From positions 1 to 64,000 of the forward strand of contig NZ_JALKFT010000019.1 in NCBI RefSeq assembly GCF_023242945.1: a stretch of DNA of 64,000 nt, in the 5' to 3' direction. This document shows positions 36,033 through 44,351 of the stretch, piece by piece (the first letter of the stretch is position 1; every line of letters begins with the position of its first letter). A program made the position numbers and the translations under genes. Under the pieces are notes generated by a model. The model saw only the letters and a program-made list of their open reading frames with translations, did not search any database and had not been told where the DNA came from. The DNA is from Frankia umida (GTDB lineage Bacteria; Actinomycetota; Actinomycetes; Frankiales; Frankiaceae).

Positions 36033-38438
36033 TCAGGCGTCGATGTAGGCGGCGAGGTGTTGGGCGGTCAGCGTCGTCCGGGCTGCGACGAGGTCGGCGG
36101 GCGTCCCTTCGAAGACGATCCGGCCGCCGTCATGGCCCGCGCCGGGACCGAGATCGATGATCCAGTCGGCGTGGGCCATGACGGCCTGGTGATGCTCGAC
36201 GACGATCACCGACTTGCCGGCGTCGACGAGCCGGTCGAGCAGGGCGAGCAGCTGCGCGACATCGGCCAGGTGCAGGCCGGTGGTCGGCTCGTCCAGGACG
36301 TAGACGCCGCCGCGTTCGCCCAGGTGGGTGGCCAGACGCAGCCGCTGACGCTCACCGCCGGACAGGGTCGTCAGCGGCTGGCCGATCCGCAGGTACCCGA
36401 GGCCGACGTCGACGAGCCGGTCGAGAATGACCCGGGCCGCCGGGGTGCGGGCGTCGGCGGGACCGGACGCGCCGAAGAACGCGGCGGCCTCGGCGGCTGA
36501 CATCGCCAGCACCTCGCTGATGTCCCGACCGCCCAGGTGGTACTCGAGCACCGACGCGTCGAACCGGCGGCCCTCGCAGTCCTCGCAGGTCGAGGCGACA
36601 CCCGCCATCATCGCCAGATCGGTGTAGATGACACCGGCGCCGTTGCAGGTCGGACAGGCACCCTCGGAGTTGGCGCTGAACAGGGCGGGTTTCACCCCGT
36701 TGGCCTTCGCGAAGGCCTTGCGGATCGGGTCGAGCAGACCGGTGTAGGTGGCGGGGTTGCTGCGCCGGGAACCACGGATGGCGCTCTGGTCCACCGAGAC
36801 GACCCCGGCGGACGCCGGGATGGAGCCGTGCACGAGCGAGCTCTTGCCCGACCCTGCCACCCCGGTGATGACGACCAGGACGCCCAGCGGGATGTCGACG
36901 TCGACATCGCGCAGGTTGTGGGTGGTGGCGCCGCGGATCCGCAGCTGCCCCTTCGGCGTGCGCACCGTCTCCCGCAGGGTGGCGCGGTCGTCGACGTGCC
37001 GGCCGGTGACGGTACCGGCGGCCCGCAGCCCGTCGACGGTGCCCTCGAAGCAGACCGTGCCGCCGTCGGAGCCGGCGCCGGGGCCGAGATCGACGATGTG
37101 GTCCGCGATGGCGATCGTCTCGGGTTTGTGCTCGACGACGAGCACCGTGTTGCCCTTGTCCCGCAGGCGCAGCAGCAGATCGTTCATCCGGGCGATGTCG
37201 TGCGGGTGCAGCCCGGTGGTGGGCTCGTCGAAGACGTAGGTGATGTCGGTGAGCGACGAGCCGAGGTGGCGCACCATCTTGACCCGCTGCGCCTCACCGC
37301 CGGACAGCGTGCCCGAGGGCCGGTCCAGGCTCAGGTACCCCAGGCCGATCTCCACGAACGAGCCCAGGGCGTGGCGCAGGGACGCGACCAGCGGCGCGAC
37401 CGACGGCTCGTCGATGCCCTCGAGCCAGCCGGCGAGGTCGCTGATCTGCATCGCGCAGGCGTCGGCGATGGAGATCCCACGGATCTTCGAGGATCGGGTC
37501 GCCTCGGCCAGCCGGGTGCCGTCGCAGTCCGGGCAGGTGGTGAAGGTGACCGCCCGGTCGACGAACGCCCGGATGTGGGGCTGCATGGCCTCACGGTCCT
37601 TGGCCAGCATCGACTTGCGGATCTTCGGGATCAGCCCCTCGTAGGTGAGGTTGATCCCGTCCACCTTGATCTTGGTGGGTTCCCTGTGCAGGAGGTCGTG
37701 CAGCTCCCGTTTGGTGAACCCGCGAATCGGCTTGTCCGGATCGAAGAAGCCGCAGCCGTTGAAGATCCGACCGAACCAGCCGTCCATGCTGTAGCCGGGG
37801 ATCGTGATGGCACCCTCGTTCAGCGACCTCGTGTCGTCGTAGAGGGCGGCCAGGTCCAGGTCGGACACGTTGCCGCGGCCCTCGCACCGCGGGCACATGC
37901 CGCCGGTGCGGGTGAACGTCGTGCGGACGGCCTTCGCCTCGCTGCCCCGTGCGACCGTGATCGCGCCGCTGGCCCGCACGGACGGCACGTTGAACGAGAA
38001 CGCCCCCGGCGGGCCGATGTGGGGCTGCCCGAGCCGGCTGAACAGAATCCGCAGCATCGCGTTCGCGTCGGTGACGGTCCCGACGGTGGAGCGTGGGTCG
38101 GCGCCCAGCCGCTGCTGGTCGACGGTGATCACGGTGGTCAGCCCGTCGAGGACGTCGACGTCCGGGCGCGACAACGTCGGCATGAACCCCTGGACGAACG
38201 CGCTGTACGTCTCGTTGATCAGACGCTGCGACTCGGCGGCGATCGTGGCGAACACGAGCGAGCTCTTGCCCGACCCGGACACCCCCGTGAACACCGTGAG
38301 CCGCCGCTTGGGCAGTTCGACACTGATGTCGCGCAGGTTGTTCTCCCGGGCGCCGTGCACCCGGATCAGATCATGCCGGTCGGCCACCACGGGCCCCACG
38401 GGCGTGGACGCCACGGACGTGGACGTGGACGTGCTCAT
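36033..38438 (-). CDS. UvrA-like ABC ATPase (UvrA2/DrrC type)
   Basis: 801 residues, shorter than true UvrA (about 950). Two ABC ATPase units: Walker A GVSGSGKSSLVF (about 52) and GVAGSGKSSLVH (about 530), signatures LSGGEAQRVKM (about 380) and LSGGERQRLRL (about 693), and Walker B YVFDEPTTGLHPHD and YVLDEPTTGLHLAD. Zinc-finger CxxC pairs are kept (CPRCEGRG, CPDCDGTR, CPTCNGAG, CEDCEGRR). The UvrB-binding region is missing, as in UvrA2 and the daunorubicin self-resistance protein DrrC. It should bind DNA and protect it from, or strip it of, DNA-binding drugs. It is the last gene of an AraC-VOC-UvrA operon, which supports an inducible drug-tolerance role. Confidence 0.88.
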   Translation of the reverse strand: MSTSTSTSVASTPVGPVVADRHDLIRVHGARENNLRDISVELPKRRLTVFTGVSGSGKSSLVFATIAAESQRLINETYSAFVQGFMPTLSRPDVDVLDGLTTVITVDQQRLGADPRSTVGTVTDANAMLRILFSRLGQPHIGPPGAFSFNVPSVRASGAITVARGSEAKAVRTTFTRTGGMCPRCEGRGNVSDLDLAALYDDTRSLNEGAITIPGYSMDGWFGRIFNGCGFFDPDKPIRGFTKRELHDLLHREPTKIKVDGINLTYEGLIPKIRKSMLAKDREAMQPHIRAFVDRAVTFTTCPDCDGTRLAEATRSSKIRGISIADACAMQISDLAGWLEGIDEPSVAPLVASLRHALGSFVEIGLGYLSLDRPSGTLSGGEAQRVKMVRHLGSSLTDITYVFDEPTTGLHPHDIARMNDLLLRLRDKGNTVLVVEHKPETIAIADHIVDLGPGAGSDGGTVCFEGTVDGLRAAGTVTGRHVDDRATLRETVRTPKGQLRIRGATTHNLRDVDVDIPLGVLVVITGVAGSGKSSLVHGSIPASAGVVSVDQSAIRGSRRSNPATYTGLLDPIRKAFAKANGVKPALFSANSEGACPTCNGAGVIYTDLAMMAGVASTCEDCEGRRFDASVLEYHLGGRDISEVLAMSAAEAAAFFGASGPADARTPAARVILDRLVDVGLGYLRIGQPLTTLSGGERQRLRLATHLGERGGVYVLDEPTTGLHLADVAQLLALLDRLVDAGKSVIVVEHHQAVMAHADWIIDLGPGAGHDGGRIVFEGTPADLVAARTTLTAQHLAAYIDA

Positions 38439-38489
38439 CGTGTCCCATCTCGGCCATGGCGCACCTGGCCATGGCCCTGCCGAGGTGAG

Positions 38490-38903
38490 TTAGCGGATCT
38501 GTTGGAGGCGGATCAGAGTGCCGGCGGGATCGCGCACCGCGCAGTCCCGGACGCCGTAGGGCTGCTCGGTCGGCTCCTGGACGATCTCGGTCTCGCTGGC
38601 CTGCAACCGGTCGAAGACGCCGTCCAGGTCCGCGGTGGCCAGCAGGATCATGGCGTAGGTTCCCTTGGCCATCATCTCGGCGATGGTGCGCCGCTCGTCC
38701 TCGGTCACCCCGGGATCGGCCGCCGGCGGGGCCAGCACGATGGACGTCCCGGGCTGGTCGACCGGGCCGACCGTGATCCAGCGCATCGTGGCGTGCCCGA
38801 CGTCGCCCCGGACCTCGAAGCCGAGGATGTCCCGGTAGAAGGTCAACGACGCCTCCGGGTCGCGATGCGGGAGAAAGCTGCTGTGAATGGTGATGCCGCT
38901 CAT
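38490..38903 (-). CDS. VOC-family (glyoxalase/bleomycin-resistance fold) protein
   Basis: 137 residues with the beta-alpha-beta-beta-beta repeat: HRDPEASLTFYRDILGFEV at the N-terminus, RMTI-type strand MRWITVGPVDQP, and CAVRDPAGTLIRLQQI at the C-terminus. Such proteins bind or modify small molecules, for example fosfomycin or bleomycin. Placed between an AraC regulator (5 bp upstream) and a UvrA2-like ATPase, it likely belongs to a resistance module. Confidence 0.85.
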   Translation of the reverse strand: MSGITIHSSFLPHRDPEASLTFYRDILGFEVRGDVGHATMRWITVGPVDQPGTSIVLAPPAADPGVTEDERRTIAEMMAKGTYAMILLATADLDGVFDRLQASETEIVQEPTEQPYGVRDCAVRDPAGTLIRLQQIR

Positions 38904-38908
38904 GACGG

Positions 38909-39448
38909 TCAGGCTAGCTGCGGCTCTGTGACCTGCGCTTCTCCATTTCTGACCGGATCGTCGGTCACCTCTGGTGGTCGACTGCGCACCGACCTGCCCG
39001 CCGGGATGCGGACCGGCCTGCTCACCTGCCTCGCCACACAGGCCGGCAGCCCCTGGGTCGAACGCGCGGCCGCGCGCCGGTAGGCGGTCGGCGTCATCCC
39101 GACAAGATCGGTGAAACGGCTGCTGAAACTGCCCAGCGACGAGCAGCCGACCGCGAAGCAGACGTCGGTGACGCTCAGATCGCCGCGACGCAGCAGCGCC
39201 ATGGCCCGCTCGATCCGGCGGGTCATCAGATAGGAGTAGGGCGGCTCACCGTAGGCGAGGCGAAACTGCCGGCTCAGGTGCCCTGCGGACATGTGCACGC
39301 CGCGGGCCAGCGCCTCGACGTCGAGCGGGCGGGTGTACTCCCGGTCGATCCGGTCACGGACCCGGCGCAGCAGCACGAGCTCGCGCAGCTGGAGTTCCCG
39401 CGCGCGTCGGCCGCTCACGGCGGCGGTCACCCCAACTCCGGCGGTCAC
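38909..39448 (-). CDS. AraC-family transcription regulator
   Basis: 179 residues: only the two helix-turn-helix units (LDVEALARGVHMSAGHLSRQ and LSVTDVCFAVGCSSLGSFSS) plus a disordered tail after about 125; there is no ligand domain. First gene of the AraC-VOC-UvrA2 operon, a pairing common in actinobacteria. The N-terminal 15 codons overlap 18-bp tandem repeats, and a later GTG (VSGRRAREL) may be the real start. Confidence 0.85.
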   Translation of the reverse strand: MTAGVGVTAAVSGRRARELQLRELVLLRRVRDRIDREYTRPLDVEALARGVHMSAGHLSRQFRLAYGEPPYSYLMTRRIERAMALLRRGDLSVTDVCFAVGCSSLGSFSSRFTDLVGMTPTAYRRAAARSTQGLPACVARQVSRPVRIPAGRSVRSRPPEVTDDPVRNGEAQVTEPQLA

Positions 39449-39469
39449 CCCAGCTCCGGCGGTCGTCTC
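39421..39469. repeat. 18-bp tandem repeats at the araC start
   Basis: Units beginning CGGCGGTCACCCCA at 39421 and 39439 are complete and differ at one base; a partial third begins at 39457. They span the proposed start of the AraC gene and its upstream region, so they may also serve as binding sites. Confidence 0.75.
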
Positions 39470-39532
39470 ATGGCGGTCATCGTGCCACGGGGGTCCGACA
39501 GTTTCCGACGCTCCCGCCGCGGACCAGCGCGG

Positions 39533-40366
39533 CTACACGTCGGCGCTGAGATCGGCCACATCACCCATAATGATCATGGGATGGGCCTGGGGTGACAGCC
39601 AGCGCATGACCGAGACCAGCGTGTCCTGGGTGAGCGCGACGCAGCCGCGAGTCGGCGCCTGATGGTCGACGTGCAGCCAGATGTCCCCACCCACCTGGTC
39701 GCCGAGTGGACGACTCGGGTCCGAGGGCGGGCGTCCGGGGACCCGGTTGTAGTCGATCGCGACGACGTAGTTGAACGCGTCCGCGAGTGGCTCGCCCTGC
39801 GGTGCCGCGGTCTGGTAAAAGGACGGCTGGTATTCGTAGGGCAGCGCCGAACCGGGGTCCGGGAGCCGACCACCGGCCGCCGTCAGGCTGAACACGCCGA
39901 TCGGGCTGCGCAGGTCGCCCTCGTGATGGGCGCCGGTCCACCCGTTGGCCCCGTTGCGCCCGGTCATCGGCGCACCGAAGGAAACCCAGGGAGACCGCGT
40001 GCCAGCTCGCTGCCACAGCATGACGCTGTTGATGTTCGCGTCACGATCGATCCCGGTGACCACGATGGCCTGACGTGCCGCTCGGGGCACCTTGGCCATC
40101 ATCACCGAGCCGATGCCCGGGATCGCCCCGTCGTGGCCGACGACGGTCCCGGGGCCGGGTGTCGCCGCCCCGTTCGGACCCATCGGCCGCGCCGACGCCG
40201 ACGTGGGCCGGGTGGAGCCGTCCGCGGAATCGTCAAGGTTCAGGACGCCCGCGGCACCGACGACGAGGGCCGTGCCGATGGCCGCCAGGATGAGGACGGA
40301 CGGTCGGCCGCGCACGGCCCGCGCGCTCGATCGCGCGGCACGCCCCGCCCTGCGGTGATCAGCCAT
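39533..40366 (-). CDS. L,D-transpeptidase (YkuD-fold) protein
   Basis: 277 residues, ATG at 40366 with GGAGAC upstream. One N-terminal membrane helix (about 22-42), an Ala/Pro/Gly linker, then a YkuD-type domain with SPIGVFSLT, DIWLHVDHQ and the catalytic TRGCVALTQD (Cys at about 240, His about eight residues before). It could form 3-3 cross-links in peptidoglycan or attach other groups to stem peptides outside the membrane. Divergent from the HerA-like gene. Confidence 0.8.
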   Translation of the reverse strand: MADHRRAGRAARSSARAVRGRPSVLILAAIGTALVVGAAGVLNLDDSADGSTRPTSASARPMGPNGAATPGPGTVVGHDGAIPGIGSVMMAKVPRAARQAIVVTGIDRDANINSVMLWQRAGTRSPWVSFGAPMTGRNGANGWTGAHHEGDLRSPIGVFSLTAAGGRLPDPGSALPYEYQPSFYQTAAPQGEPLADAFNYVVAIDYNRVPGRPPSDPSRPLGDQVGGDIWLHVDHQAPTRGCVALTQDTLVSVMRWLSPQAHPMIIMGDVADLSADV

Positions 40367-40799
40367 GTCTCCGGTTCCCGGGCCACGCCCTGGGCGGGCG
40401 CCATCCTGCTCTGGGCGGCGTTACGCGGCGGCAGGTCCAGCGAGAGGACCATGCCCGGTCGCCCACGGCGATCTTCCCCCCGCCGCGCAGGTGCGACTCA
40501 CCCGCACCACTTCCGACGATACGTTCAGCGCTTTCGCGGCCTCGGGGTGGTCCCGGGCTCCGCCCCCGTCCAGACGGCCCACATTCGCGGGTCACGCGAC
40601 CTCCTGCGACATCTCGACCGACACTGCAGAGCACATCCCTGTCCGTGCTCTTTCGATCACGCAAGGAAACATCTCCCTCACGCGAGGAGAGCGTCAAACC
40701 ACGCCGAGACGCGACGAATGGAACAATGACGGCGACGCACCGCATCCGTACTCGGGCGGCTGCCGCCCTGGGGCTCTCAGCGAAGCAGGCTCGACGACC
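40367..40799. promoter_or_regulatory. Divergent region upstream of the HerA-like gene
   Basis: 433 bp. The HerA-like frame remains open through this part, but its codon bias is poor before 40800, so I regard it as noncoding. The stretch at 40625-40740 is clearly richer in A/T and probably contains the promoter of the HerA-like gene. Confidence 0.4.
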
Positions 40800-43700
40800 G
40801 TGCTCGACGGATTCCAGTTCCATCGCATCCTCAGCGCCCCGCGCCGCCCGGACCCGGGCGCCGGGCCCGATCCCGTCCCATCCGCCCTGTTCGCGGCCCT
40901 GGTCGGCGCCCATGCCGAGCTGATCGCGCTCGAGGGCGAGGGTCGGTCCGGGACGGGACTCGCCCTCGCGTGGCTGCGCGGTCCGGGCGAGACCCACATC
41001 CAGGTCCTCGCCGGCGGCCGACCGTACTTCCCCCCGGACACCGCCGCCCTCACAGCCGCCGTCCTCGCGTCGCCCCCCGCACCGACGGGCCCCGAGCAGC
41101 ACCCGGACGATCCGCCGCGCGGCCTCCTCGAGGGCGCGTGGCCCGGTCACCGACTGCCGCGGCTCCCACCGCCGCCCGGTTCTCCCCCACCCGGTGTACA
41201 TCGGTCGGGGGAGCCGCAGTCGGCGTCCCGGCGCCCGGACCAGCACAGCGATCCCGTCCCGATGCTCTATCCGCCGGGCGCCACCGCGCGGCCGGTCCCG
41301 TCCGAGACGGTCGCGGCCAACCTGGCGCGCCTTCCGTACTGGCTGCGGTGCGCCGGCGCACCCGACGCGCTGTGGGCGAACGGTTCCAGCGGTCAACCGG
41401 GTGGCGGTAACGCGGCCGGCGGCGGTGGCGGTGGCGGGCCGCGCCGCGGTTCGTTCGATGACTACGCCGCACACCTGTCCGGGCCGTTCGCCTGGCTGGT
41501 GGTCGCCTGGCCGGTCCCGCCGGAACACCTCGAGGCCGAACGGGACGCCCTCACCCGGAGCATCCCGGCGCTGCGCATGCGCGAGCACGACCAGGGCGCG
41601 CGGCTCGACCTCGAACGGGCCGAGAACCGGCATCGGGAACTCGGCCGGGCGGCCGCCAGCGGCATGTGGGACGTCGAGATCCTCGTCGGCGCGGCCAGCC
41701 GGGCCAGCGCGTTCTCGGTGGCCGCCCTGCTGGGCGGCGCCAGCGACCTTGACGACCTGCCCTACACGTTGCGCCCGCTGGGCCCGGTGAGTTCACTGGC
41801 GGGTGCCCTGGCCGCGCGCACCCCGCCCGGATCGCCGGCGTCCGCGCGCAGCCCCTTCCGCGCCGGCGCCGAACTGCTCGCCGCGCTCGCCCGCCCGCCC
41901 GCCCGCGAACTGCCCGGTATCACCCTGGTCACCCCGCACACGTTCGACGTCACCCCGGAGGGCCCGAACCGCACCGGTCCGGCCGATCCGACCGGGTCGC
42001 CGGGCGCGGTGCGTCTCGGGGACGTCCTCGACGCCGGCTGGTCGCCGGCGGGAACGCTCAGTGTCACCCGGGCGACGCTGAACCGGCATGCGTTCGTCTG
42101 CGGCGCCACCGGCTCGGGGAAGTCGCAGACCGTGCGTGGTCTGCTCGAATCGCTGACCCGCATGCCGGACGCCATTCCCTGGCTGGTGCTGGAACCGGCG
42201 AAGGCGGAGTACGCGCGGATGGCCGGGCGCCTCGCCGACCTGACCGACCCCGCGCATCCCGGCGGCGGTGGACGCGGCGAGGTGCTGGTCATCCGGCCGG
42301 GCCGGCTGGACGCGCCACCCGCCTCGCTCAATCCCCTGGAACCCGAGGCCGGGTTCCCGCTGCAGAGCCACCTTGACCTTGTTCGAGCGTTGTTCCTGGC
42401 CGCTTTCGAGGCGCACGAGCCGTTTCCCCAGGTCCTCGCCCGCGCGTTGACCGCCTGCTATGTCGATCTGGGTTGGAATCTCGTCCTGGACCGGCCCGAA
42501 CCCGCGCACCGCCCGCGTCTGCACGTTCGCGGGCCGCGCGCCGACCCGCTCGTCGACGCGCGCCGGCGTTACCCCACCCTCGGCGATCTGCAACGAACCG
42601 CCACCCGGACCGTGGAGAACATCGGCTACGGCGCGGAGGTCACCGCGGACGTCCGCGGCTTCGTCGACGTACGTATCGGCAGCCTGCGCCAGGGCAGCCC
42701 GGGCCGTTTCTTCGAGGGTGGCCATCCACTCGACATCGGCGCCCTGCTCACCCGCAACGTGGTCTTCGAACTCGAGGACATCACCAGCGACCAGGACAAG
42801 GCCTTCCTGCTCGGAGCCGTGCTGATTCGCGTTGTCGAACACCTGCGGGTGCGGTACGGGGCCACCGGTGCCGGCGGACTGCGCCACGTCCTCGTCGTCG
42901 AGGAGGCGCACCGGCTGCTGAAGAACGTCACCGACGGTCCGGCGGCGGCCGCCGTCGAACTGTTCGCCTCGCTGCTCGCGGAGATCCGCGCCTACGGCGA
43001 AGGTCTGGTGGTCGTCGAGCAGATCCCGGCGAAGATCCTGCCGGATGTCATCAAGAACACCGCGCTGAAGGTGATGCACCGCCTGCCGGCCGCCGACGAC
43101 CGCGAGGCCGTCGGGGCGACGATGAACCTGCGCCCGGAACAGTCCGAAGTCGTGGTGGCGCTGCCAGCCGGCGTCGCGGCCGTCAGCGTGGACGGCATGG
43201 ACCGCCCCGTGCTCGCCCGGATGACCGCGGGCGACGCGCGGGAGTCGACCCGGCAGGCCCGCCATGTCAGCGTCCCGCTGGCGGCACGACGCAGCCCCCG
43301 CTGCGGACCGGTGTGCCGCACCGAGCGCCCCTGCGATCTCGGGGAGACCGAGACCGCGGCCCTCGCCGCGAACGACCCTCTCGTGGTGCTGTGGGTGGAG
43401 GCGCTCGCCGCGCACCAGGTGATGGGATTCGCCCATCTGCTTCGGGAGGACCCGTTCGGCCCGTCCGCGGCGCTGCGGGCGCAGCTCGAGGCGGCGCGGC
43501 CACGCCACCTCGACTGCCTGCTCGCGCACGCCGTCGACCGGGCGGTCGCGGCTCGTGCCACGCTGCTGGCGCCCTTCGTCGACCCCGACGAGTTCGCCGA
43601 CGCGCTGCACGCCACCCTCCGCCGGCGGCTGGCCGGCCCGGCCGATACCGGCGACCGGGACGGGACCGACTCGCGGCGGCTCACCGCCGGGGTGTACCGA

Positions 43701-44048
43701 TGGCAGGACATCCGCGTGGCGCTCGGTGAGGCGGTGGGCCGAGACGGTGAGAACGCGCCCCCGCACCCGCTCACGGACGCCTGGTACGACCGCGGCCTGG
43801 ACATCACCGGCGACACCCTCGGCGAGCAGCTCTCCTGGCTTCGGACGAGCACTGTCTACACCCAGGGAGCGGACCAGGTCTGCCTCGGCGACACCACCGG
43901 CAGCGGCCTGCTCGAGGCGGTCCGGAAGATCGGTGGCGGGACGGACCAACCCGCCGTTCTCCGCGCTGTGCGCCGAGCGTGCGACGGCCCCCATCTGGCG
44001 GACCTCGTCGACCAGATCGCCAACCTTCTCCACGCCGACAGCCCGTGA
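40800..44048 (+). CDS. HerA/DUF87-type hexameric motor ATPase
   Basis: 1082 residues from the GTG at 40800, chosen by codon bias; no strong ribosome binding site is visible. The N-terminal 410 residues are variable, with Pro- and Gly-rich breaks, a coiled coil at about 255-285 (HLEAERDALTRSI...) and no known domain. Walker A FVCGATGSGKSQTVRG lies at about 430-440, the family hallmark WLVLEPAKAEY just after it, Walker B HVLVVEEAHRLLKN at about 697 and the sensor region VVEQIPAKILPDVIKNT at about 745. A Cys-rich spot (CGPVCRTERPC) at about 840 and a helical tail end the protein. HerA-like ATPases translocate DNA or protein and often work with nucleases in repair or phage defence; here the neighbour is a membrane protein. 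Confidence 0.8.
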   Translation: MLDGFQFHRILSAPRRPDPGAGPDPVPSALFAALVGAHAELIALEGEGRSGTGLALAWLRGPGETHIQVLAGGRPYFPPDTAALTAAVLASPPAPTGPEQHPDDPPRGLLEGAWPGHRLPRLPPPPGSPPPGVHRSGEPQSASRRPDQHSDPVPMLYPPGATARPVPSETVAANLARLPYWLRCAGAPDALWANGSSGQPGGGNAAGGGGGGGPRRGSFDDYAAHLSGPFAWLVVAWPVPPEHLEAERDALTRSIPALRMREHDQGARLDLERAENRHRELGRAAASGMWDVEILVGAASRASAFSVAALLGGASDLDDLPYTLRPLGPVSSLAGALAARTPPGSPASARSPFRAGAELLAALARPPARELPGITLVTPHTFDVTPEGPNRTGPADPTGSPGAVRLGDVLDAGWSPAGTLSVTRATLNRHAFVCGATGSGKSQTVRGLLESLTRMPDAIPWLVLEPAKAEYARMAGRLADLTDPAHPGGGGRGEVLVIRPGRLDAPPASLNPLEPEAGFPLQSHLDLVRALFLAAFEAHEPFPQVLARALTACYVDLGWNLVLDRPEPAHRPRLHVRGPRADPLVDARRRYPTLGDLQRTATRTVENIGYGAEVTADVRGFVDVRIGSLRQGSPGRFFEGGHPLDIGALLTRNVVFELEDITSDQDKAFLLGAVLIRVVEHLRVRYGATGAGGLRHVLVVEEAHRLLKNVTDGPAAAAVELFASLLAEIRAYGEGLVVVEQIPAKILPDVIKNTALKVMHRLPAADDREAVGATMNLRPEQSEVVVALPAGVAAVSVDGMDRPVLARMTAGDARESTRQARHVSVPLAARRSPRCGPVCRTERPCDLGETETAALAANDPLVVLWVEALAAHQVMGFAHLLREDPFGPSAALRAQLEAARPRHLDCLLAHAVDRAVAARATLLAPFVDPDEFADALHATLRRRLAGPADTGDRDGTDSRRLTAGVYRWQDIRVALGEAVGRDGENAPPHPLTDAWYDRGLDITGDTLGEQLSWLRTSTVYTQGADQVCLGDTTGSGLLEAVRKIGGGTDQPAVLRAVRRACDGPHLADLVDQIANLLHADSP

Positions 44049-44351
44049 TTCTCCAGGCGGCCAGGCCAGGACGACCACACTGGCGCACACCCGACGACGA
44101 CGACGTCGTCACGCGCGCCGACCACCGCCCCGCACGCGGTCGGCGGAACGCGACAGAACGGACACTACGCGCCATACTATCAACGGGGAGAGACCAACAC
44201 ACGACGCCAGGTACCCGATCTCGGCCGCCCTCGCACGGCGGACGCCACCGGGCGATGCTCGCTCGACGTGGCGGCGCGGGGCAGGGACCCGGGCGCCGGG
44301 TGACAGCCGGGTGACAGAGAGCCAGTCGGTCAGTCAGGTCGGGGGACGAGG
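44049..44351. other. Gap between the HerA-like gene and its membrane partner
   Basis: 303 bp. It contains a 12-bp palindrome GACGACGTCGTC (44099-44110) and a possible -10 element TACTAT (44175-44180) 17 bp from GACAGA. The partner may therefore have its own promoter in addition to read-through. Confidence 0.35.

Noticed and set aside
40367..40799. In-frame N-terminal extension of the HerA-like protein back to 40365
   Set aside because: Third-position GC falls sharply before 40800 and the residues are of low-complexity shadow type.
41793..44090. 765-codon minus-strand frame opposite the HerA-like gene
   Set aside because: Mirror of a real gene with intact Walker motifs; no recognisable domain on the minus strand.
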